Shown in pieces: positions 29,991-36,933 of a stretch of DNA of 39,383 nucleotides; the first letter of the stretch is position 1; each line of letters begins with the position of its first letter. This stretch comes from a virus: positions 1 through 39,383 of IMG/VR virus record IMGVR_UViG_3300046003_003425, one strand, 5' to 3'. A model generated the notes under the pieces. That model saw nothing but the letters and a program-made list of their open reading frames with translations, had not been told where the DNA came from and did no database searches. A program made the position numbers and the translations under genes.

Positions 29991-32250
29991 CAGGGAATCG
30001 GATAATACCATCGTCACTAACAGTAGGAATTACATTTGTAAGTTCTACATCAAACACTACTGCATCGTTTTCCATGCGAGCTGTGATGTTGCAACTGTTT
30101 AGTCGGTCAAACAGGATCTTCTTTGACAGTGGCACACGGATCAACTCGTCAATCTTGCGTGATAGTGGTCGCGCACCCATCTTGGGATCGTAGCCTTTGT
30201 CAGCAAGCATGTCAATGACTGATTCGGATAAAGTGAGCTGTATACCTTTTGCATACAAACTTGTTTTGAGTTCGTCAACAAACTTAACAACAACTTTCTT
30301 GATCGCCAAGGTATCCAGTTTGTTAAATTTACAGATCTGATCAATACGATTGCGCATTTCAGGTTTAAAGAAATCTTTGACTGCTTTGTCATCTTCACCG
30401 GTCTTTTCAAAGCTGCCAAAACCAATGTTGTTGGTTTCACTGTCTTTTGCCCCTAGGTTACTTGTCATGATAATGATACAGTTCTTGCAGTTGGCTTTTT
30501 TGCCATTGCTACTGGTAATAACACCTTCGTCTAGCATCTGTAACAAGATGTTGGTAACGTCAGGGTGCGCCTTCTCTATCTCATCAAACAATATTACTGA
30601 GAAGGGATTCTTGCTGAGATCAGAGATTAGTTTGCCACCGCCAACGTTACCATCTTCAAAACCCACATAGCCAGGGGGCGCGCCAATCAGACCGCTAACA
30701 CTGTGCCGTTCTTGATATTCGCTCATGTCATACTTGAGCAGTTTCATATCCAAGTTGTCTGCTAGCAATCTAGCTAGTTCAGTTTTACCAGTACCAGTTG
30801 GGCCCAGGAACAAGAAACTAGCCATGGGCTTTTTCTCGTTAGCAATGCCGGCAAAGTTGATGTAAACACGTTCCAGCACCGAATCCACGGCTGCGTCCTG
30901 CCCGTACAACTTTTGCTTGATGTTTGATTCTAGTTCCACAATCTTGGTTGATCGTTCGTTTTGCAGTTTGTCTGTGGGCACACCTGTTACACGAGCCAGT
31001 TGTTCTTCAATCATAGCCTTGGTAACAGTCACATTGCCAAGATCCTTAACACGTTCTCTAGCACAGGCTGCATCAATCAAGTCAATGCTTTTGTCAGGAT
31101 TCTTTTTGTCGTGAATATATCGATTTGCCAGTTCCACCGCTGAAGTAATTGCTTCCGTTTCAATCAGCACATTGTGAAACTGTTCCAGGCGGGGTGAGAG
31201 TCCAATCAAGATCTGTTCAGTGGTGTTCGCATCCGGTTCGTCTATCGACAACCTGTAGAAACGGCGCATTAACGCACGATCCTTTTCGAAACTCTCGTAA
31301 TACTCTTCCCAGGTTGTTGATGCTACAACTTTCAAGTTGCCTTTGGTAATAGCTGGTTTGAGCATGTTGGCAAAGTCCAAGGAACTATTGCTGCCTGCAC
31401 CGGCACCACGCATGGTATGTGCTTCGTCAATAAACAAGATACATTTCTTCTTGCTTTCTAGTGCCGCAATCACTGCCTTGAATTTTTCTTCAAACTCACC
31501 ACGGTACTTTGAGCCTGCTAGCAAACTGCCAATCTCCAGGCTCCATACTTCGTGACCTTTAAGGAATTCAGGTACCCGCCCTGCTTCTACTTCTTGTGCC
31601 AGGCCTTCAATGATAGCTGTTTTGCCCACGCCAGGATCGCCTACCATGAGCACGTTGGCCTTGAAACGACGAGCTAACACAGCAATCATTTCTTCAAGCT
31701 CTTTGGCACGACCAATCATGGGCTCAAGTTGATTTTTCTTAGCGGCTGTACTGAGATTTGTGCAATACTCTGTTAACACATCATCAGCTTGGTCGTTGGT
31801 CATTTTTTGTGCCGCACTGTGATTATACGTTTTCTGCCAGTACTCAACAAACTCAGCTTTTTTAACACCGTATTTGAGCAAGAAGTACTGAGCATGAGAG
31901 TTAGATTCACTCATGATACTCAAGTACATGTCAATAATGGTTAGGGTTCTGCGGCCAGTAAACATCACTTGCACATTAGCACGGTTAAACAAGCGCTCAA
32001 GGCTTTGTGTTTTCTTAGGTTGAATTTCTGTGTTAGGATTAACAAGGCTTTGTAAACTGCCAAGGTACGAAGAAATTTCTGCATCCATGAGGTCAACCTC
32101 AACACCAAATCCATCTAGACATTTTCTAAACGGTGTGTGTCGAACCATGGCCAGCAACAAGTGCTCGCTAATAACATACTCATGCTGAAATCCTCGAGCC
32201 AACTTGACTGCGGAGTCTACAATGTATTCAATTTCTGGGTTGTTTTGCAT
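29983..32250 (-). CDS. ClpA-like AAA+ unfoldase with ClpP-docking loop
   Basis: A 755-residue HSP100 protein, close to E. coli ClpA (758). It has a double-Clp N domain (residues ~1-140, EYIVDSAVKLARGF... HLLLAMV). AAA domain 1 has Walker A GDPGVGKT (204-211) and Walker B FIDEAH (273-278). AAA domain 2 has Walker A GPTGTGKT (483-490) and Walker B ILFDEIEKAH. An IGF tripeptide at 609-611 occupies the place of the IGL/IGF loop that docks ClpP. The start MQNNPEIEY (ATG at 32250, GGA site) matches the ClpA N-terminus; an 18-residue upstream extension is unlikely. It should unfold substrates for host or phage ClpP. A sigma70-type promoter lies directly upstream and a DnaJ-like gene precedes it. Confidence 0.92.
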   Translation of the reverse strand: MQNNPEIEYIVDSAVKLARGFQHEYVISEHLLLAMVRHTPFRKCLDGFGVEVDLMDAEISSYLGSLQSLVNPNTEIQPKKTQSLERLFNRANVQVMFTGRRTLTIIDMYLSIMSESNSHAQYFLLKYGVKKAEFVEYWQKTYNHSAAQKMTNDQADDVLTEYCTNLSTAAKKNQLEPMIGRAKELEEMIAVLARRFKANVLMVGDPGVGKTAIIEGLAQEVEAGRVPEFLKGHEVWSLEIGSLLAGSKYRGEFEEKFKAVIAALESKKKCILFIDEAHTMRGAGAGSNSSLDFANMLKPAITKGNLKVVASTTWEEYYESFEKDRALMRRFYRLSIDEPDANTTEQILIGLSPRLEQFHNVLIETEAITSAVELANRYIHDKKNPDKSIDLIDAACARERVKDLGNVTVTKAMIEEQLARVTGVPTDKLQNERSTKIVELESNIKQKLYGQDAAVDSVLERVYINFAGIANEKKPMASFLFLGPTGTGKTELARLLADNLDMKLLKYDMSEYQERHSVSGLIGAPPGYVGFEDGNVGGGKLISDLSKNPFSVILFDEIEKAHPDVTNILLQMLDEGVITSSNGKKANCKNCIIIMTSNLGAKDSETNNIGFGSFEKTGEDDKAVKDFFKPEMRNRIDQICKFNKLDTLAIKKVVVKFVDELKTSLYAKGIQLTLSESVIDMLADKGYDPKMGARPLSRKIDELIRVPLSKKILFDRLNSCNITARMENDAVVFDVELTNVIPTVSDDGIIRFPDV

Positions 32251-32275
32251 AGTGTTCCAAAGTTTCTTATGTGTT

Positions 32276-32304
32276 ATTATACTACTTACAAAATATTTGA
32301 TCAA
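32276..32304 (-). promoter_or_regulatory. Sigma70-type promoter for the clpA-like gene
   Basis: Minus strand TTGATC (32299-32304), exactly 17 bases, then TATAAT (32276-32281), a consensus -10. It lies in the 67-base gap between the DnaJ-like stop and the clp start and would give a leader of about 20 bases. Confidence 0.7.
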
Positions 32305-32317
32305 CGATTCTGAGTAG

Positions 32318-33100
32318 TTATCGATACTGCTGAATTGCGTCTACTAACTCAGGCGCAATAGTCTTGGGGATTTCGGCTAGTAATTTAACAAACAAATCTC
32401 CCTTTTGCCCAGTTTTATTTTGAATGCCTTGCTGTCGCAATCGCAACGTGGTCATGGGTTGAGTATTTTTAGGTATAGTTACTACTAACCCGCTACCTTC
32501 TAGATTGCGTATTTCGGCCTGGCCACCCAAGATCAAATCCCACACAGATACCTTGTGATCAGTAAACAAGTTTAATCCTTCTCTGCGCCAGCGTGGATCT
32601 GGTTGTATTCTAAATTGAATTACCAAGTCCATGCCGCCAGGAGCGATACCGCCATACTGTACGTTATCACCATCTTCGATCCCGCGTGGGATTTCAATTT
32701 CTACGGTTTGATTACCTGTTTGTGTGCCCACATTCACTGTGCGACTACCACCACTAACAACGTCCAACAAACTAATCCACAAACTCATCCTAGCATGATT
32801 ACGTCTTGGGTGTTGACCAAACGGTGACGCACCGCCAAACATTTGCCCAAAAATGTCATTTATGTTAACGTGAGCACCATTACCGGCACCAAACCCGGTA
32901 AACTGCGGTGCAGGGTTATCGTATTGCTGACGTTTGGTTTCGTCGCCTAGGGTGTCATAGGCTGCTTGTATTTCTTGGAACTTGGCCGTGTCGCCACCTT
33001 TGTCAGGATGATGCTGGCTGGCCAACTTGCGAAAGGCCCGCTTGATTTCATCTTGTGTGGCTGTTTTGGCAACACCTAGTGTTGCGTAATGATCTGTCAT
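32318..33100 (-). CDS. DnaJ-like co-chaperone (type II, CbpA/DnaJB-like)
   Basis: A 260-residue protein. The J domain (residues ~4-62) has the HPD motif at 31-33, which stimulates Hsp70 ATPase. A short Gly/Phe-rich linker follows (~68-95; FGAGN... IFGQMFGG). Two C-terminal beta-barrel substrate-binding domains then come (~105-260, with IEIPRGIEDGDNVQYGG and VTIPKNTQPMTTLRLRQQGI). The Cys-rich zinc finger of classical DnaJ is absent, so it is a type II J protein. It probably directs host DnaK to phage substrates and, being next to the ClpA-like gene, may feed an unfoldase pathway. Its start codon lies about 20 bases downstream of a perfect-consensus sigma70 -10 box. Confidence 0.93.
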   Translation of the reverse strand: MTDHYATLGVAKTATQDEIKRAFRKLASQHHPDKGGDTAKFQEIQAAYDTLGDETKRQQYDNPAPQFTGFGAGNGAHVNINDIFGQMFGGASPFGQHPRRNHARMSLWISLLDVVSGGSRTVNVGTQTGNQTVEIEIPRGIEDGDNVQYGGIAPGGMDLVIQFRIQPDPRWRREGLNLFTDHKVSVWDLILGGQAEIRNLEGSGLVVTIPKNTQPMTTLRLRQQGIQNKTGQKGDLFVKLLAEIPKTIAPELVDAIQQYR

Positions 33101-33101
33101 A

Positions 33102-33135
33102 AAAAATCCTGTACAGTTAATTATACAGGATTTTT
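33102..33135 (-). terminator. 12-bp inverted repeat with U-run: terminator and/or operator before the DnaJ-like gene
   Basis: A perfect 12-base stem (33102-33113 with 33124-33135; core CCTGTA/TACAGG flanked by A- and T-runs) encloses a 10-base loop. Read on the minus strand, it ends in six T just before the DnaJ-like start, the form of an intrinsic terminator for the secreted-protein/holin transcript. The same repeat encloses the -10 box of the DnaJ-like promoter, so it could equally be an operator. Confidence 0.6.
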
Positions 33136-33148
33136 AAGTGAGTGTCAA
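33120..33148 (-). promoter_or_regulatory. Perfect-consensus sigma70 promoter for the DnaJ-like gene
   Basis: Minus strand TTGACA (33143-33148), exactly 17 bases, then TATAAT (33120-33125). The -35 box begins directly after the TAA of the secreted Lys-rich protein gene. This is the strongest promoter I see in the window. Confidence 0.8.
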
Positions 33149-33364
33149 TTACTTCTTGACAGGTACATCTGTACCTTCTAGTTTTTTGTGTTGCTTGACT
33201 TCTTTACAGCTTTGCTTGACTTTGCCTGTCTTGGTGTCTTTGACTGGTTTGCCTTCTTTATCTTTGACATCCACACAGACTTTTTTGGTTTCTTTCTTGG
33301 GCTCTTCAGCAATTACAAATTGACTACCTAGAGCCAGTGCTAATACTAGTAAGATTTTTTTCAT
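33149..33364 (-). CDS. Small secreted Lys-rich protein
   Basis: A 71-residue protein with a clear Sec signal peptide (MKKILLVLALALGSQFVIA, cleavage after Ala19). The mature part has 52 residues, very rich in Lys and acidic residues (EEPKKETKKV, DKEGKPVKDTKTGK), with two Cys that could form a disulfide in the periplasm. It follows the holin gene with one base between them, so it is probably expressed late. A periplasmic role at lysis or in association with the curli-type cassette just to the right is possible. I see no similarity to spanins (no lipobox, no membrane anchor after the signal). Confidence 0.7.
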   Translation of the reverse strand: MKKILLVLALALGSQFVIAEEPKKETKKVCVDVKDKEGKPVKDTKTGKVKQSCKEVKQHKKLEGTDVPVKK

Positions 33365-33365
33365 T

Positions 33366-33887
33366 TTATTTCTCCGGGAATGGTGGGATTACAGGGGCGG
33401 GTTTTCCGCCGAATCCTGTGACAACTTCTGCAGGCGCTGGCGCTCCAAATCCTGCACTGCTATTACCGCTGCTTGGTATTGGGGTTGAGCCCCAACTTGG
33501 TGCTGGTGTAAAACTTGTGCTGGGTACGGCGCCGAATCCTGCTGAAGATGCGCTAGGTGCTGTAAGCCCGGTCGATGATCCTGCTGTTGCTGTTCCTGCT
33601 CCGCCATTGTTTGCTCCTGCTAGTTTTTCTTGTGTGCGGCCCATTGCTGCAATACCAAGAACTGCACCCATTGCGATGTGGAATAATCCAGCGCCTTGTA
33701 GTGTCAGTGGTTGCCATTGTGTGATTGGTTGTTTCATGACAGTTTGCAATAAACTCCACAAAATAGGGAATAAAACAAAGTCAGTTACGCAAGTTAGCAT
33801 GTACATCCAACCCATAGCCGGGCGCCACTTAGAATTCATCCAATCTTCTTTTTTTGTTTCGCTTGCACTTTTGACTTCTTCTGCCAT
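33366..33887 (-). CDS. Holin-like membrane protein
   Basis: A 173-residue protein. The N-terminal part has WRPAMGWMYMLTCVTDFVLFPILWSLL (~21-47) and, after a short loop, a second hydrophobic segment GLFHIAMGAVLGIAAMG (~67-83). This pattern of a K/R-W-R-P-motif entry and two or three membrane helices is seen in phage holins. The C-terminal half is a low-complexity Ser/Gly/Pro/Ala tail (~90-170). A perfect TATAAATA late promoter lies 23 bases upstream, as expected for a lysis gene. No endolysin is in the window. The tail may be cytoplasmic and could time the lesion. Confidence 0.65.
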   Translation of the reverse strand: MAEEVKSASETKKEDWMNSKWRPAMGWMYMLTCVTDFVLFPILWSLLQTVMKQPITQWQPLTLQGAGLFHIAMGAVLGIAAMGRTQEKLAGANNGGAGTATAGSSTGLTAPSASSAGFGAVPSTSFTPAPSWGSTPIPSSGNSSAGFGAPAPAEVVTGFGGKPAPVIPPFPEK

Positions 33888-33910
33888 GTTGGCTCCTTGT
33901 TATTATGAAA

Positions 33911-33918
33911 TATTTATA
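33911..33918 (-). promoter_or_regulatory. TATAAATA late promoter for the holin gene
   Basis: A perfect T4 late box on the minus strand, 23 bases before the holin ATG. It sits in the 101-base divergent gap between the lysis genes and the csg cassette. Confidence 0.6.
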
Positions 33919-33963
33919 TCAAAATTAAACGACAATAGTGTAGGTTATTGATGTAGCTATTAT

Positions 33964-33971
33964 TATAAGTA
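33964..33971 (+). promoter_or_regulatory. TATAAGTA late-like box for the csg cassette
   Basis: One mismatch from TATAAATA, 17 bases before the csgF ATG, with GAGG as ribosome binding site (33978-33981) in between. It forms a divergent pair with the holin promoter, suggesting that both units are late. Confidence 0.45.
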
Positions 33972-33988
33972 ATATATGAGGCTTTTCT

Positions 33989-34429
33989 ATGAAAACAACA
34001 ATAACAACATTAGCCTTGATGCTGATCACAGCTGGAGTTTCTGCCACTGAATTAGTACATCAATTCAATTCGCCAGCCTTTTCTGGAGTCGGTTACAGTA
34101 GTCACGTTCTTACGATCGAGCAACTAGAAGCTACACGCCGTCAAAAACTACGAGAAGAAGAAGCAAGCAAACTAGCCAAAGCTGAGCTTGCTGCCAAACA
34201 AACCAACATAGCCAAATTCCTAGTCAACGTAGAAAGTCGCATCTATGCTCAGTTGAGCAAGCAGTTGGCAGACTCGTTGTTCAGCGGCGGCGGTACTACA
34301 GGCAGTTTGGATTTTCAAGGTACCAACATCAGCTGGGTTAAAACTTCTACTGATGTCACAATGACCATTCTGGAAAGCAATGGCAATCGCACAGAGATCA
34401 CTGTGCCACTAGCGAGTTTTGCATTTTGA
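33989..34429 (+). CDS. csgF: CsgF-like curli assembly protein
   Basis: A 146-residue protein, similar to E. coli CsgF (138). A signal peptide (MKTTITTLALMLITAGVSA) is followed by mature TELVHQFNSPAFSGVGY. This matches the F-x-N/S-P-x-F-G segment with which CsgF plugs the CsgG channel. The middle helix is long and charged (LEATRRQKLREEEASKLAK). The C-terminal region (LDFQGTNISWVKT, MTILESNG, EITVPLASF) has the strands of the CsgF outer domain. In bacteria CsgF caps the CsgG pore on the cell surface and couples it to amyloid nucleation. The stop overlaps the csgG start (TGATG), so the two are co-translated. Confidence 0.85.
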   Translation: MKTTITTLALMLITAGVSATELVHQFNSPAFSGVGYSSHVLTIEQLEATRRQKLREEEASKLAKAELAAKQTNIAKFLVNVESRIYAQLSKQLADSLFSGGGTTGSLDFQGTNISWVKTSTDVTMTILESNGNRTEITVPLASFAF

Positions 34430-35253
34430 TGAAAGCACTAGTGTTGTCATTGCTGTTGATGTTAAGCGGGTGTGCTAGTCTGAACCAAACTCAGCTGGAT
34501 TCACAACCTCCCAAATTAGTGCCACGACAAAATCTACTGGCCACACTGCCTGAATTGGATGGCCCAAGAATACCAATTGCTGTGTACGGGTTTGTGGACA
34601 AGACTGGTCAGAAAAAAAACAACGACAAGCTGGCACTGTTTTCAACTGCGGTAACACAAGGCGCTGAAGTATTTTTAATCAAGGCCTTGCAAGACACACC
34701 AAACTGGTTCACAGTGGTTGAACGTGTGAGCTTGGACAACTTGATCAAAGAACGTCAACTGATCCGTAATCAACGCGAAGTGTATGAGGGCAAAGATGCC
34801 AAGCCACTCAAACCACTCTTGGTGGCTGGACTCATGATTGAAGGTGGCATCATAGGTTATGACACCAACATAACAAGTGGCGGCACTGGCGCCAGAGTAC
34901 TGGGCATTGGAGCCAGTACACAATATCGTGTGGATGAAATTGTTATTTCCATGCGAGTAGTTTCAGTCAACACCGGGGAAGTGTTGCTGAATACGGCTGT
35001 GAGTAAAACTGTTTTTAGTACAGCTCACAATCAAGGTGTTCTCAAATTTATTGATGTTGGAACAACGTCTATTGAATTTGAGAACGGGGCTGCTGTGAAT
35101 GAGCCCACAACATACGCTGTTCGAATAGCCATTGAACAAGCGGTGTACGAAATGATCCAAGAAGGAGCAAAACGGAAACTTTGGTCATACAAAAAGGGCA
35201 CAAGCCCAAGGAATGAGGTTGAGGATAGTAACTCGCCCACAAAACAAAAATGA
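34429..35253 (+). CDS. csgG: CsgG-like outer-membrane secretion lipoprotein
   Basis: A 274-residue protein, near E. coli CsgG (277). The signal peptide ends in a lipobox LSGC (lipid-modified Cys15). Motifs shared with CsgG are IPIAVYGFVDKTGQ, FSTAV, LIKALQD...WFTVVER, NLIKERQLIR, GGIIGYDTN then SGGTGARVLGIGA..QY, and VVSVNTGEVL. CsgG forms a nonameric 36-strand pore. In the constriction loop the Tyr and Asn of E. coli (Y51, N55) are not kept, Phe56 appears kept as the F of FSTAV, and the loop is one residue longer. I chose the ATG at 34429 over the TTG one codon upstream. No CsgE is encoded in this window. Confidence 0.92.
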   Translation: MKALVLSLLLMLSGCASLNQTQLDSQPPKLVPRQNLLATLPELDGPRIPIAVYGFVDKTGQKKNNDKLALFSTAVTQGAEVFLIKALQDTPNWFTVVERVSLDNLIKERQLIRNQREVYEGKDAKPLKPLLVAGLMIEGGIIGYDTNITSGGTGARVLGIGASTQYRVDEIVISMRVVSVNTGEVLLNTAVSKTVFSTAHNQGVLKFIDVGTTSIEFENGAAVNEPTTYAVRIAIEQAVYEMIQEGAKRKLWSYKKGTSPRNEVEDSNSPTKQK

Positions 35254-35876
35254 AAATAACAAGATCTCTCAAAGGGACAATCTTTGCACTGGGCATGATA
35301 GCGTTATCGCATGTTCAAGCGTCAAATGAAATTTATATAGAGCAAGTTGGTGATAATACCACTGTGACTTTAAAACAAGCAGGTAGCAACAATACCATTG
35401 GTAGTGCTATAGCACCAGCCCTTATTGGCGGCGGTCAAAATGTAGTTTATATCGAACAATCGGGCAGTAGCAATCAGCTGGCCATGCTGGTCAATGGTGC
35501 TGGCACTAATGTGACGTCTACAGTCTTAGGCGACAGCAACCAACAAACCATCACATGCGGAACCAGCATCAGCGCCAGCTGTAGTGGATCTGCAATCACA
35601 CATACCATAACAGGTGACAACAATGATGTGCAAAGTATCCTGGGCACCAATGGTGGAGCACATACCAGTAACATCACAGTGTTGGGTGACTATAACCATG
35701 TGACTCATAGCAGTTCAGGATCAGGTGCTAACTCAGCCACAATCAATGTTTCTGGGTCGGGGTCCGGTGCTACTCCAAATGCAATCACTGTAGCACAAAG
35801 TGGTATGAATACTCAAAGTGCAACTGTCAATGCTTCGGGCAATAACATTAATATCAGTATTATTCAGTCTGACTAA
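35250..35876 (+). CDS. Curlin-repeat amyloid-like secreted protein (CsgA/CsgB-type)
   Basis: A 208-residue protein with a signal peptide (MKITRSLKGTIFALGMIALSHVQA). A curlin-type repeat follows: IYIEQVGDNTTVTLKQAGSN matches the x-I-x-I-x-Q-x-G-x-x-N pattern. Further copies lie around VYIEQSGSSNQLAML, TVLGDSNQQTIT, HTITGDNNDV, ITVLGDYNHVT and ITVAQSGMNTQ, the later ones having lost the Gln ladder. Two Cys (CGTSISASC) could form a small disulfide loop. It is read through an ATGA overlap from csgG and is the obvious substrate of that channel. Curlin subunits form surface amyloid fibres; the degenerate repeats may give a shorter or non-polymerising product. Confidence 0.8.
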   Translation: MKITRSLKGTIFALGMIALSHVQASNEIYIEQVGDNTTVTLKQAGSNNTIGSAIAPALIGGGQNVVYIEQSGSSNQLAMLVNGAGTNVTSTVLGDSNQQTITCGTSISASCSGSAITHTITGDNNDVQSILGTNGGAHTSNITVLGDYNHVTHSSSGSGANSATINVSGSGSGATPNAITVAQSGMNTQSATVNASGNNINISIIQSD

Positions 35877-36906
35877 TACTTGGGCTGGAGTAGGCAAGGT
35901 CACTGAACAAAGTGGCCCTACTGAAATAGTACGGGCTCGAAAAAGCATATCCAGTGCTGTAAATACCGCAGTGGAAATGAATGATACAATTGTCACAGCT
36001 AGATCCCGAGCTGAATTGACTTTTGATGATGCTACCAAAGTAAAAATTACCGAGCAGTCAAAGCTGATAATTGATGACTTTGTGTACGACCCAAAGTCGG
36101 GTACAGGCAAGTTGGCCATGAAAGTGGCCCTGGGCACAGCTAGGTATGCTTCGGGACAGATTGCCAAGAATTCCCCACAACAGGTTGCAGTCAGCACACC
36201 CACAGCGTCAATTGCTGTTCGTGGCACAGACTTTTCAATGACTGTAGACGAACTAGGGCGCAGTCTAATAATGCTGTTGCCCAGTTGTGACGATAAAACA
36301 TGCGTAACAGGTGCTATTGAAGTTTCAAACGAAGCTGGCAGTGTGGTAATGACACAGGCTTATCAAGCTACTTTAGTTGCTTCTGTTGATCGTGCTCCTT
36401 CATCGCCAGTGATAGTTACTCTTGATCAAGCCAATATCAACAACATGCTGATCATTAGCAGACCCCGGGAAATCAGCGAAGAAAACCGTGACAACCGACG
36501 GGACAATAGAAACGCACTAGACACTAACTTTCTTGATCGAGACTTCTTAAAACCTGCAGACTTGGACAATCAGCTGGATGCATTTAACCGACTGGATCGA
36601 AATGAACTAGAAGATGACCTGTTGCCCAATGTACTGGATGCGGTAAATGCAGCCTTGTCAGCCACGCAAGAAGCCATGTCAACTACGCTGAGTATGCTGC
36701 CTGGCTATGATGAAAGTTCAGGGCTAAAATGGCGTATAACTGATTCAGACCAGCTGGTGTTAACTAGATACAGCAGTCATATTTTTGAACTCGCTGTGCC
36801 TAAAGAGCAAGGGGCCGTCCTGGATTTGCAACAGGATGGTATTCCTGTATATCAAAAAATCAACTCGGGCGGCAGCACCACAATAACCATTATCCAAAGT
36901 CAATAA
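35830..36906 (+). CDS. FecR-domain protein with signal peptide
   Basis: About 358 residues. A signal peptide (MLRAITLISVLFSLTNTWA) is followed by a FecR domain (~20-165: ITEQSG-type start, RSRAELTFDDATKVKITEQS, KLAMKVALGTARYASG, then TPTASIAVRGTDFSM). In bacteria, FecR domains sense ligands or fold on carbohydrate- or peptidoglycan-associated proteins. A charged linker (Asp/Arg/Asn-rich, ~215-255) leads to a beta-rich C-terminus ending TTITIIQSQ. The ATG at 35830 is preferred; a GTG at 35818 is possible. Its start lies inside the curlin gene (47-base overlap), so the signal peptide and the curlin C-terminus share DNA. The convergent cyclase is a likely functional partner, as FecR/CHASE2-cyclase pairs are common in bacteria. 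Confidence 0.85.
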   Translation: MLRAITLISVLFSLTNTWAGVGKVTEQSGPTEIVRARKSISSAVNTAVEMNDTIVTARSRAELTFDDATKVKITEQSKLIIDDFVYDPKSGTGKLAMKVALGTARYASGQIAKNSPQQVAVSTPTASIAVRGTDFSMTVDELGRSLIMLLPSCDDKTCVTGAIEVSNEAGSVVMTQAYQATLVASVDRAPSSPVIVTLDQANINNMLIISRPREISEENRDNRRDNRNALDTNFLDRDFLKPADLDNQLDAFNRLDRNELEDDLLPNVLDAVNAALSATQEAMSTTLSMLPGYDESSGLKWRITDSDQLVLTRYSSHIFELAVPKEQGAVLDLQQDGIPVYQKINSGGSTTITIIQSQ

Positions 36907-36921
36907 ATACTACTATAAAAA
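36902..36921 (+). promoter_or_regulatory. Late-like boxes before the small membrane-protein genes
   Basis: AATAAATA (36902-36909, one mismatch to TATAAATA) and TATAAAAA (36914-36921) lie in the 27-base gap between the FecR stop and the ATG at 36934. A ribosome binding site AAGGAG follows at 36923-36928. Either could give the downstream genes their own late promoter. Confidence 0.35.
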
Positions 36922-36933
36922 AAAGGAGCCGAC

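Noticed and set aside
33107-33130. LexA-box reading of the CTGT...ACAG repeat near the DnaJ promoter
   Set aside because: The half-sites are 12 bases apart rather than the 8 of the canonical box; kept only as an inverted repeat.
33337-33951. Plus-strand open frame (204 codons) opposite the holin
   Set aside because: Antisense to the holin's low-complexity tail; composition is a shadow of that repeat and no start signals are present.
35733-36227. Minus-strand open frame (164 codons) opposite curlin and FecR
   Set aside because: Antisense to two well-supported secreted-protein genes; no recognisable domain.
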